Shown here: positions 1 through 6,175 of the stretch, piece after piece
Numbering within the stretch: position 1 is the first letter of the stretch
Layout of the letters: each line of letters starts with the position of its first letter
Origin: JAGOBX01 sp017999075 [NCBI: Candidatus Babelota bacterium]
GTDB lineage: Bacteria; JAGOBX01
Length of the DNA stretch: 7,500 nt
Direction of reading: 5' to 3'
Assembly: GCA_017999075.1 (NCBI GenBank)
Contig: JAGOBX010000163.1
Coordinates: 1 to 7,500, forward strand
The notes under the pieces: generated by a model
What the model was told of the DNA's origin: nothing
Databases searched by the model: none
The model's input: only the letters and a program-made list of their open reading frames with translations
Position numbers and translations under genes: made by a program

Positions 1-894
1 AATGTTATAACAATTAATATAAATATGCCTTATTTAGACGGGATAAAAAGTATTCAGCTTATTATGGCAGAATGTCCTGTCCCAATAATAGTTATAAGCG
101 CTTATACTACTGATAAGGAATCTGAAAAAACAATAGCTGCGTTAAGTGCAGGGGCAGTTGATTATATAGGGAAACCTGACGGAGAAGTTTCTACAACATT
201 AAACAAGTATTCTGAGATAATAATAAATAAGATAAAGGTTGCAGCTTCAGCAAATGTTAAAAAAATTCAAATTCAGACGAAAAAAAATGTTATTAAAACA
301 GCTGTTTCAGATTACAGCGACAATATAATATTGATAGGCATATCAACCGGCGGACCGTCAACGTTAAAACAACTGTTTTCATTACTAAAACCAAATATGG
401 ATTTTACTATGGTAGTTGCGATTCATATAACGGAAATGTATTCGCAAAAATTGTGTGAATTGCTTGATGAAGTATGTCCATATAAAATTCAGCGTGCAGA
501 AGAAGGAATTAAACTGAAGAGAGGTAGTATTTATATATGCAGCGGCGGACATAATACTGAATTGACATTTGATATGAAATTAAAAAATTCCGGTGTTTTG
601 CCTAAACAGGTATATGTTCCTTCAACAGATGTTTTATTTACTTCAGCATTAAAACATGTTAAGACAAAAAAAGTGATGGGTATGGTCCTGACAGGAATGG
701 GTAACGATGGCAGTAAAGGAATGATAGAGTTGCATAACGCAGGAGCAGTTACAGTAATACAGGATGAAAAAAGCAGTGTTTTATACGGAATGCCGAAAAG
801 CGCAAAACAGACAGGAAAATATAATTATGAACTTGCGTTAACGGATATGCCTGCAATAATTGAAAAGTTTACGGTTAATAAATTGAGAGGGTGA
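1..894 (+). CDS. cheB: CheB, chemotaxis protein-glutamate methylesterase (5' end outside window)
   Basis: This is a two-domain response regulator that removes methyl groups from (and can deamidate) chemoreceptor glutamyl sites during adaptation, acting in the cytoplasm at receptor arrays. The frame is open from base 1, so the N-terminus, including the receiver acidic pair, is missing; the ATG at 25 is an internal Met of the receiver. Counting from that Met, the receiver ends near residue 65 with the conserved IGKPDGEVS stretch. After a linker, the methylesterase domain (about 100-285) keeps the whole catalytic triad: Ser107 in GISTGG, His134, and Asp228 in LTGMGNDG. The oddity is the phospho-acceptor site: the segment that should read T-[LI]-D-x-x-M-P has Asn (AAT, bases 16-18) in place of Asp. 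His134 is preceded by Ile where many CheBs have Gln. It ends TGA-TAA, six bases before the cheY-like gene, whose ribosome site lies in its last codons. Confidence 0.96.
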   Translation, partial: NVITININMPYLDGIKSIQLIMAECPVPIIVISAYTTDKESEKTIAALSAGAVDYIGKPDGEVSTTLNKYSEIIINKIKVAASANVKKIQIQTKKNVIKTAVSDYSDNIILIGISTGGPSTLKQLFSLLKPNMDFTMVVAIHITEMYSQKLCELLDEVCPYKIQRAEEGIKLKRGSIYICSGGHNTELTFDMKLKNSGVLPKQVYVPSTDVLFTSALKHVKTKKVMGMVLTGMGNDGSKGMIELHNAGAVTVIQDEKSSVLYGMPKSAKQTGKYNYELALTDMPAIIEKFTVNKLRG

Positions 895-900
895 TAAGTT

Positions 901-1296
901 ATGGCTAAAAAACCGCGTGTTATGATTGTTGACGATAATAAAACAATGCGGACAATAATCAATGAAATATTCCATACTGCAGATTTTGAAGTTGTTGCAG
1001 TTGCGGAAAACGGAAAAATTGCAGTTGAAAATTACACTAAATTTAAACCTGATATCGTTACTATGGATATACTTATGCCTGAAATGAACGGACTTGAAGC
1101 AATAAGACATATCAGGTTTTCAGATGATACAGCAAAGATAGTTGTTATTAGTTCTCTTAGTGAAAAAACTGAAATGAAAAAATGTTTGCTTGCGGGAGCC
1201 GCATATTATATGATAAAACCGTTTGAAACAGAAGAATTGATAAAAATATGTTCCGGAATAATAAGCGGTGACGTTCATATAAAAAATGTTTTATAA
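901..1296 (+). CDS. cheY: CheY-type single-domain response regulator
   Basis: This is a stand-alone receiver of 131 residues, the usual CheY size, with no output domain. All phosphorylation residues are present: acidic pair Asp11/Asp12, phospho-acceptor Asp56 (MDILMP), Ser84 at the switch Thr/Ser position, and Lys106 in the IKPF motif. In CheY proteins, phosphorylation by CheA promotes binding to the flagellar switch or another output. The start is the ATG at 901, preceded by a GAGAGGG ribosome site at 885-891 inside the end of cheB. The six-base gap implies co-transcription and probably translational coupling with cheB. The Ser-Ser-Leu-Ser run after the beta-4 strand resembles the CheB receiver more than enteric CheY, so descent from a CheB-type receiver is conceivable. 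Its intact Asp contrasts with the Asn in the neighbouring CheB. Whether it drives a motor or acts as a phosphate sink cannot be told here. Confidence 0.93.
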   Translation: MAKKPRVMIVDDNKTMRTIINEIFHTADFEVVAVAENGKIAVENYTKFKPDIVTMDILMPEMNGLEAIRHIRFSDDTAKIVVISSLSEKTEMKKCLLAGAAYYMIKPFETEELIKICSGIISGDVHIKNVL

Positions 1297-1370
1297 TTAA
1301 AGCATTTATTTGATTTTGGTTGGAGCCGGGACATTTCGAAAAAGCAAAGACAGAAAATCACGGAACCCAC

Positions 1371-1400
1371 TTTATTATAAATTGATTTATTACAAATTAT
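1371..1400. repeat. Imperfect 15-base tandem repeat, AT-rich
   Basis: TTTATTATAAATTGA (1371-1385) is followed directly by TTTATTACAAATTAT (1386-1400), with 12 of 15 positions identical. In DNA this AT-rich it may be chance. Its position between the GC-rich segment and the next gene is the only reason to record it. Confidence 0.3.
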
Positions 1401-1438
1401 TGTTAAAGTCAAATTATTATTCCTGTTGAAGAAATGCT

Positions 1439-1444
1439 GAGGTG
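1439..1444 (+). promoter_or_regulatory. Ribosome binding site that fixes the start at 1451
   Basis: GAGGTG lies six bases before the ATG at 1451. An in-frame GTG at 1442 falls inside this site and would have no Shine-Dalgarno sequence of its own, so the ATG is preferred. Confidence 0.75.
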
Positions 1445-1450
1445 AAATTA

Positions 1451-2245
1451 ATGAAAGATTCAGAATTTAGAATTCTTGTGGTTGATGATTCTGATGCTTT
1501 GCGCGGAATGCTGAAACAATTTTTTAAACAGTATACTGAATACCAGATATTTGAGGCTGCTGACGGATTGGAAGCTTTGAGTTTTCTTGAAAGTAATGAT
1601 GTTCATTTAATTATTACTGATATTGTAATGCCTCATCTTGACGGATTAAGTTTATTAAAACAAATTAAATACAAAAAACCTGAAGTTCCGATTATAGTAA
1701 TCAGCGGATATAATACTTTAGCAAATATAGAGACTGCATTTAAATATTATGCTATAAAATTTTATTCAAAACCTTTTGAATGGGATGATTTAAGCAATAC
1801 AATAAAAAAAGCAAAATCAATTTATGAAAGCACGAATGCAGCCAAACAGATGTCAGATACTGTTGATGTAAGGATAAGGGTTAAAATTGAACCGACAAAC
1901 TCAAAAATGATAAGGTATATTATAAATAAAATGATTGAAGTTATAACTAATTTGTATATGATTAATTATGAGCAGGGAACCAAGATATATGTTTTGCTTA
2001 CTGAATTTTTTCTTCTTGGAAAAAATTTTCTTAAAAGTTTGTCAAAAGACAGTTATCTGACTTTCGAATATAATCAGGAAAATTCAAAATTGGAATTTAC
2101 CATAGAAGATTCTAAAAATGAATTAAATTTTAGAAGTATTCTTGAAGCTTCGAATATAGAACTGGTTGGAGGACTGCGCGCATATGCAGATGATATACAA
2201 TTTGCGAATGACGGAAAAAAAATCATTGTAATAAAAAAATTATAA
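1451..2245 (+). CDS. Response regulator: receiver plus degenerate RsbW-like (HATPase_c_2) domain
   Basis: This is a 264-residue cytoplasmic regulator. Residues 1-120 are a complete receiver: acidic pair Asp12/Asp13, phospho-acceptor Asp57 (TDIVMP), Ser85 and Lys107 (SKPF), so it should accept phosphate from a histidine kinase. Residues about 135-264 resemble the anti-sigma/serine kinase fold of RsbW and SpoIIAB. They start with a VRIRVKIEPTNSKM strand-helix opening, carry a helix with Glu185 where the N-box EAxxNA lies, and end with GLRAYADDIQFANDGKKIIV, close to the closing G-L-x-x-x-x-D-x-x-x-F strand pattern of that family. The N-box Asn that binds Mg-ATP is replaced (Leu189 at the expected place) and no clear glycine-rich ATP lid is visible, so nucleotide binding may be lost. 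A partner-binding role under phosphorylation control is inferred. It is the first gene of the packed run; a 20-base gap separates it from the next. The receiver is certain; the second domain is a by-eye fold call. Confidence 0.85.
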   Translation: MKDSEFRILVVDDSDALRGMLKQFFKQYTEYQIFEAADGLEALSFLESNDVHLIITDIVMPHLDGLSLLKQIKYKKPEVPIIVISGYNTLANIETAFKYYAIKFYSKPFEWDDLSNTIKKAKSIYESTNAAKQMSDTVDVRIRVKIEPTNSKMIRYIINKMIEVITNLYMINYEQGTKIYVLLTEFFLLGKNFLKSLSKDSYLTFEYNQENSKLEFTIEDSKNELNFRSILEASNIELVGGLRAYADDIQFANDGKKIIVIKKL

Positions 2246-2265
2246 AATTGAGATGAGTTTAAATT

Positions 2266-3510
2266 ATGGAACAAGACAATATACCTGTCCAGTGTTATAA
2301 ATGTAAAAAGATTAAAGATGAAAACGATTTATGGCAATTTCATGAAGGAAAAGCAGAGCATATAGAATTTGCCAACCATACGATATGTCCTGACTGCATA
2401 GAGAAAACCCACTCCGAAATGCAGGTTAAATATATATTCAATGAATTTGCATCAAGAATTAATAATATTTTCAAAAATTTAAAAGTTTTTTGTTTCAGCA
2501 ACAATAATTCTTTGAAAAATATGATAATTTCTAATTTTAGCAAAACAGGAATAAAAGTTGATTTGTTTGAAATGAAAGATTTTGCAAATAAGAATATTGC
2601 TGCTGACGATAATCAATTATCTGTTTTTATTGCTGATATTGAAAATGAAACTGAGTTGAATCAGACTTTTGAAAAATTAAAGAATAGAGGGATTATAATA
2701 TTTATTATAGAAAAAAAACATATAAATTATTATTTAAAATTTATTGATACAGGAAATACGGATTATTTATTTAAAGATTTTTTTCCGGAAGAAATAATAT
2801 GCAAAATATATCTGCTTTTATCTCGGAAGACTGAAAAAAAAATGTTGAATTCGGAAATTAAATCTTTGAAAACGAAAAAAATAGAGTTGCTTAATCAGTT
2901 AATGCTTTTTCAGGATTCGGAATCAGCGGCAGCGCTTGATGTTTTGAAAGAATCCAACGACAAACTAAAAACAAAGCTTGAAGAATTGAAAAAAATTGTA
3001 AGTTCTAAGAATTTGCAGATTATGGATTTATCGGAAAAAATAGAAGAATCTGAAATGTTTGATAAGACCACTCGATTTAAAAATTTTTACGGTTTGTATG
3101 ATTTTTTATCTAAAGAATCAAAGAAAATGATGAAAAGCGGTTATAAATGCGTAATTGCCGAAATAAATTTTAAAGTATTAACAGATTTATCTGAACCTGT
3201 TTTATATTCGTCTGCACCGGAAGATTATTTTATGGGATATGAAGAATATTTAAAGAATGCTTCTGATATTATAAAAAAAAATGTTGGTAAAAATGATTTT
3301 GCTGTAAGAATTTCTTTCAACAAAACGATATTATTTATGATTGATAAAAATATGGAATCTGCTATACCTGTAATTGAAAAAATAGAAACAGAAATAAATA
3401 ACTGCACGGAATCAGGGTTTTCTTCGGTTATATCTCTTTTTGAACTTGACAATAATTCGAGATTGGAAAATATTTTTTTAATTTTGGATAATTCTTTGGA
3501 GGCGGAATAA
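2266..3510 (+). CDS. Zinc-cysteine head, pseudo-receiver, coiled coil and degenerate GGDEF protein
   Basis: This 414-residue protein has no signal peptide or membrane segment. Residues 8-50 hold two CxxC pairs (Cys10/Cys13 and Cys41/Cys44) in a C-x2-C-K-K-I ... H-x-I-C-P-x-C arrangement. A similar module with the HGICPxC ending is attached to PAS and kinase proteins in several phyla; its function is unknown and metal binding is inferred. Residues 71-185 have receiver-like alternation with Asp124 and Lys170 (DYLFKDFFPEE), but the acidic pair is Asn79-Asn81. Residues 187-265 are charged and helical, probably a coiled coil. Residues 265-414 follow a GGDEF domain from the opening DKTTRFKNF to the end, but the signature after Arg348 is SFNKT and the metal-binding Asp region reads AEINFK, so cyclase activity is very unlikely. 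It may be a c-di-GMP-independent scaffold or a degraded effector. The ribosome site GAGATGAG (2250-2257) supports the ATG at 2266. Confidence 0.85.
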   Translation: MEQDNIPVQCYKCKKIKDENDLWQFHEGKAEHIEFANHTICPDCIEKTHSEMQVKYIFNEFASRINNIFKNLKVFCFSNNNSLKNMIISNFSKTGIKVDLFEMKDFANKNIAADDNQLSVFIADIENETELNQTFEKLKNRGIIIFIIEKKHINYYLKFIDTGNTDYLFKDFFPEEIICKIYLLLSRKTEKKMLNSEIKSLKTKKIELLNQLMLFQDSESAAALDVLKESNDKLKTKLEELKKIVSSKNLQIMDLSEKIEESEMFDKTTRFKNFYGLYDFLSKESKKMMKSGYKCVIAEINFKVLTDLSEPVLYSSAPEDYFMGYEEYLKNASDIIKKNVGKNDFAVRISFNKTILFMIDKNMESAIPVIEKIETEINNCTESGFSSVISLFELDNNSRLENIFLILDNSLEAE

Positions 3511-3511
3511 T

Positions 3512-3979
3512 ATGATTCATGAAATTGTAGAAAAGGAATCCGATGAATTTGAAAATCTGGATACTTTACATAATATTTTAAAAATTCTTTCTAAACGGGA
3601 TATAAAAAATTTACCGCCTGATTTTTTTGTGAACTTGAATATTATAGTGGAAACATATTCAAGCCAAGATAAAGGTACGGATTTTTTATTGAAATTGTTT
3701 AATGAAATGGGAGATGATGAAATAGTAGCTTTTGTATTTAATTCCGGAGAACGGAGAAACCGGCCGAAATTAATTATTGTCAACAATGATATTGAAATTG
3801 ATTTATACGGCGGATTTTTCAGAAAAATGGTTGATCATATTATTGAGATGAAACCTGAAATTGAAAAAACATTATCAAAAAAAGAAATATTTGATATTTT
3901 ACAGAATTTATTTTTGGAAAATTTGAAAGATTTTTTTGATAAGGAAAAATTATATAAAAAATTTGTTGAGAAAGTTTAA
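3512..3979 (+). CDS. Uncharacterised acidic cytoplasmic protein
   Basis: I do not recognise this 155-residue protein. It has no signal peptide, membrane segment, cysteine or evident catalytic motif. The N-terminal half is predicted mainly helical and acidic (for example residues 6-15 are rich in Glu and Asp). The middle has strand-like stretches (VAFVFNS, KLIIVNN, IEIDLYGG) and the C-terminus is amphipathic helix (KEIFDILQNLFLENLKDFF, then a Lys-rich tail). It is certainly a real gene: a full GGAGG ribosome site (3498-3502) sits nine bases before the ATG, in the last codons of the previous gene, and only one base separates that gene's stop from this start. Such tight coupling suggests it works with, or in fixed ratio to, the upstream pseudo-receiver/GGDEF-like protein. 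A partner or adaptor role is a guess from position only. Confidence 0.8.
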   Translation: MIHEIVEKESDEFENLDTLHNILKILSKRDIKNLPPDFFVNLNIIVETYSSQDKGTDFLLKLFNEMGDDEIVAFVFNSGERRNRPKLIIVNNDIEIDLYGGFFRKMVDHIIEMKPEIEKTLSKKEIFDILQNLFLENLKDFFDKEKLYKKFVEKV

Positions 3980-3990
3980 AATTTATTTTT

Positions 3991-3996
3991 GAGGGG
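3991..3996 (+). promoter_or_regulatory. Ribosome binding site that fixes the start at 4001
   Basis: GAGGGG lies four bases before the ATG at 4001. The in-frame TTG at 3989 overlaps the site and has no ribosome site of its own. The protein also begins naturally at MKITFIGAA, the usual opening strand of this family. Confidence 0.8.
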
Positions 3997-4000
3997 AATT

Positions 4001-5596
4001 ATGAAAATTACTTTTATTGGAGCTGCAAAATGTGTAACAGGTTCTTGTTATCTTGTAGAAGCGGGAAAAACTAAATTTTTAATTGATTGCGGAATGTTTC
4101 AGGGGTTGAAAGAAGTTAAAGAACGAAATTATGGAGAATTTGATTTTAATCCTGCGGAAATAGAATTTGTGCTGCTGACTCATGCTCACATAGATCATTC
4201 CGGACTAATTCCGAAACTTTTTAAAAAAGGATTCAAGGGTAAAATTATTGCTACTTCTGCGACAGTAGAGTTGTCTGAAGTTATGCTTCCTGACAGCGGA
4301 CATATTCAGGAAACTGAATGTGAACGTAAAAATAAAAAATATTTAAGACGCGGTCAGAAATTAATAGAACCAATATATACTGCAGCTGAAGCACATAATT
4401 GTTTGAAACATTTCAAAAGGATAGATTATGATATTTTGACTGAGGTAAATGAAAATTTAAAGTTTTGTTTTAGAAATTCAGGGCATATTCTTGGATCTGC
4501 TCTTGTAGAATTATATTACAAAGATAAAGATTCAAAACTCAAAGTGGTTTTTACTGGAGATATTGGCAACAAAAATCAGCCTATAGTAAAAGATCCTCAT
4601 TTAATTGAAGAAACCGATTATTTGATAATAGAATCAACCTATGGAAATAAAATTCATGAAATCAGGGATATTACTAAAAAAAGAGAACAGTTGAAAAATA
4701 TAATACTTAATGCTTTGAAAAAAGGGGGAAATATAATTGTTCCTGCTTTTGCAGTAGAACGCACTCAGGATTTGTTGGTTGAACTTAATATTCTTTTAAA
4801 AAATAATGAGCTTCCTCAATTCCCTATAATAATTGATTCACCGCTTGCAATATCTGCTACTGAAATTTTTCAGAGACATCATCAGTATTTCAGCGATAGG
4901 GTTATGGAAATGAATAAGGATGGAGGCAAAGCTCTTATTTTTGATAAAATTAGATTTACTAAAACAGCAGAAGAATCACAGGAATTGAACAATATGAATG
5001 AACAGGCCATGATAATTTCCGCAAGCGGAATGTGCGATGCAGGTAGAATAAAACATCATTTAAAACATAATTTATGGCGTAATGAAGCTACAATACTTAT
5101 GACAGGGTATCAGGCTGAAGGAACGCTTGGAAGAAGGCTTATTGACGGAGAAAAAATTGTTCGAATACATGGCGACAGCGTGATGGTTAAAGCAGATGTT
5201 ATAAAACTTGAAGGATTTTCAGGGCATATTGACAATCCAGGAATGCTTGAGTGGCTGTCTGCTTTAAAAACTCCTCCTAAAAAAATATTTATAGTTCACG
5301 GAGAAGAAGAACAGCAGAAAGGACTTGAAAAATCAATTAGAGACAACCTGAAATTTGAAACGCTTATCCCTTCATCACTTGAAACTGTATTTCTTAAAGA
5401 CAAAGCTGTTATAGAAGAACAGGCTTTACAAATGAAATACAGAACATCAGAAGCTTATTTTGAACAGTACCGAGCAGTAAAACAAAATTTGAAAGAATTA
5501 ATGAAATTGAGATTAAATGAAAATCAGATTGAAGAATTATATGAAGATTTGAAAACTATTGAAAAAGTCAGCAGAAGGTTTCTTGCAATTAAATAA
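4001..5596 (+). CDS. Beta-CASP metallo-beta-lactamase-fold ribonuclease (YSH1/CPSF-like)
   Basis: This 531-residue cytoplasmic protein has the two-zinc nuclease fold of RNA-processing enzymes such as Thermus TTHA0252 and the eukaryotic CPSF-73 family. Metallo-beta-lactamase motifs are intact: HAHIDHSG (His61, His63, Asp65, His66), His162 in GHILGSA, and Asp187 in FTGDIG. The ESTYG stretch (211-215) leads into the beta-CASP cap, with PAFAVERTQD (248-257), IISASGMCDAGRIKHHL (338-354) and GYQAEGTLGRRL. The C-terminal motifs His409 (GFSGHID) and His433 (IVHGE) complete the active site. About 60 further residues (from about 470) form a Lys/Glu-rich helical tail beyond the core. No KH domains are present, unlike the archaeal relatives. 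Endo- or exonucleolytic RNA processing is expected from the family; the substrate is unknown. Its place between signalling genes and envelope genes is unusual, but it may be a passenger in the operon. Confidence 0.95.
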   Translation: MKITFIGAAKCVTGSCYLVEAGKTKFLIDCGMFQGLKEVKERNYGEFDFNPAEIEFVLLTHAHIDHSGLIPKLFKKGFKGKIIATSATVELSEVMLPDSGHIQETECERKNKKYLRRGQKLIEPIYTAAEAHNCLKHFKRIDYDILTEVNENLKFCFRNSGHILGSALVELYYKDKDSKLKVVFTGDIGNKNQPIVKDPHLIEETDYLIIESTYGNKIHEIRDITKKREQLKNIILNALKKGGNIIVPAFAVERTQDLLVELNILLKNNELPQFPIIIDSPLAISATEIFQRHHQYFSDRVMEMNKDGGKALIFDKIRFTKTAEESQELNNMNEQAMIISASGMCDAGRIKHHLKHNLWRNEATILMTGYQAEGTLGRRLIDGEKIVRIHGDSVMVKADVIKLEGFSGHIDNPGMLEWLSALKTPPKKIFIVHGEEEQQKGLEKSIRDNLKFETLIPSSLETVFLKDKAVIEEQALQMKYRTSEAYFEQYRAVKQNLKELMKLRLNENQIEELYEDLKTIEKVSRRFLAIK

Positions 5597-5614
5597 ATTC
5601 GAGAGGATTTTTTT

Positions 5615-6124
5615 ATGAAAAAATTGTTTTTAATTATAAATTTTATAATAACATTTTCTTTTCCATTAACAGCTGCTGTTATGTTTGCTAAAACTGATAA
5701 TGTTAAGGTTTTCAGTGTGAATAACGCTAATTCTCCGATTGTAAAGATATTAAAAAAAAATGATTCGGTAAATTTTACAGGAATGAAAAATGGAAAGTTT
5801 TTTTATGTTGAGACTTCAGATAAAAAAAAAGGATGGATATTTGAATTTAATTTGACCAATTTAAATCCTTTGCAAAAATCAAAGTCAGGGAAGCTGCTTG
5901 ACGGCTTTACTACTGATAATTATGCGAGCCGGGATTCTTCAACTAAAGCTAATGTGAGGGGGTTAACCGAAATTTCCAAAGAATATGCTAAAACAAATAA
6001 AATTTCCCAAAAGAATATTAATATTATTGAAAAAATGGAAAAATTTAAAGTAAGCGATGCTGAACTTGATAAATTTTTAAAGACAGGAAAACTTGGAGAA
6101 TATGGAGTTTCTGAATCCGAGTAA
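5615..6124 (+). CDS. Exported SH3-like domain protein
   Basis: This is a 169-residue secreted or periplasmic protein. An N-terminal signal peptide is clear: Lys2-Lys3, a hydrophobic core (residues 4-18) and probable cleavage near Ala20/Ala21; no lipobox Cys. Residues about 22-82 fit a bacterial SH3 (SH3b) fold: an opening strand, a V-K-V-F-S element, an IVKILKKNDSVNFTG turn-strand, and the closing GWIFEFNL containing Trp74. SH3b domains often bind peptidoglycan or peptides, but that function is not shown here. The C-terminal part (about 100-165) is a separate helical unit ending KMEKFKVSDAELDKFLKTG, shaped like a helical protein-interaction segment. GAGAGGA (5601-5607) supports the ATG at 5615. 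The M48 peptidase gene follows after 51 bases, suggesting the two act together in the envelope, as adaptor, regulator or substrate of the protease; this is inference. Confidence 0.8.
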   Translation: MKKLFLIINFIITFSFPLTAAVMFAKTDNVKVFSVNNANSPIVKILKKNDSVNFTGMKNGKFFYVETSDKKKGWIFEFNLTNLNPLQKSKSGKLLDGFTTDNYASRDSSTKANVRGLTEISKEYAKTNKISQKNINIIEKMEKFKVSDAELDKFLKTGKLGEYGVSESE

Positions 6125-6175
6125 GATATTAAAAATTAACTTGATAAGTTTTATGAATTTTTGAATAGGTGAACT

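Larger units (their letters stand above)
1297..1450. other. Intergenic region with a GC-rich, possibly structured segment
   Basis: This is the only sizeable gap between the chemotaxis pair and the six-gene run. Bases 1318-1370 are about half G+C (26 of 53 by hand count), against roughly 30% around them. GGTT (1318-1321) and CCG (1326-1328) can pair with the contiguous CGGAACC (1361-1367), leaving GGAG as a bulge and enclosing an A-rich loop containing TTTCGAAA. An AT-rich 15-base imperfect tandem repeat follows (1371-1400). I see no convincing -35/-10 pair, no GC-stem-plus-U-tract terminator, and no match to a riboswitch consensus I know. It could be a 5' leader element of the next gene or a small RNA. 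Confidence 0.4.

Noticed and set aside
892-897. TGA-TAA double stop of cheB as a hint of TGA recoding
   Set aside because: All other genes use TGG for Trp and none contains an in-frame TGA, so the standard code explains the window.
838-1110. Antisense open frame of about 90 codons overlapping cheB and cheY; similar ones at 2074-2274, 2340-2543, 3225-3452 and 3517-3786
   Set aside because: They lie fully opposite well-supported genes, lack ribosome sites and recognisable protein features, and are rich in Phe/Ile/Asn as expected from the reverse strand of AT-rich coding DNA.
1298-1330. TAAAG (1298-1302) as a sigma-28 flagellar promoter -35
   Set aside because: No GCCGATAA-like -10 at the required spacing; the only GCCG is about eight bases too far and reads GCCGGGAC.
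1318-1370. Fragmentary resemblance to the c-di-GMP-I (GEMM) riboswitch, around ATTTCGAAAAAG and GCAAAGAC
   Set aside because: The CACGCACAGGGCAAACC opening, the GGACGCAAAGCC core and the GGTAGC...GGTTACC closing helix are all absent, and the segment is too short for the two-helix aptamer.
1316-1438. Open frame from TTG at 1316 through the GC-rich island
   Set aside because: No ribosome site, and the product is a Tyr/Lys/Leu-rich string without recognisable features; the missing stops are plausible by chance.
1442-1450. GTG at 1442 as the start of the receiver/RsbW-like protein
   Set aside because: It lies inside the GAGGTG ribosome site that is correctly spaced for the ATG at 1451.
3989-4000. 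TTG at 3989 as the start of the beta-CASP nuclease
   Set aside because: It overlaps the GAGGGG ribosome site, and the extra four residues precede the family's normal N-terminal strand.
6138-6152. AACTT-GAT-AAGTT inverted repeat between the SH3 and M48 genes
   Set aside because: A 5-bp stem with a three-base loop is expected by chance in such AT-rich DNA and has no U-tract or link to the ribosome site.
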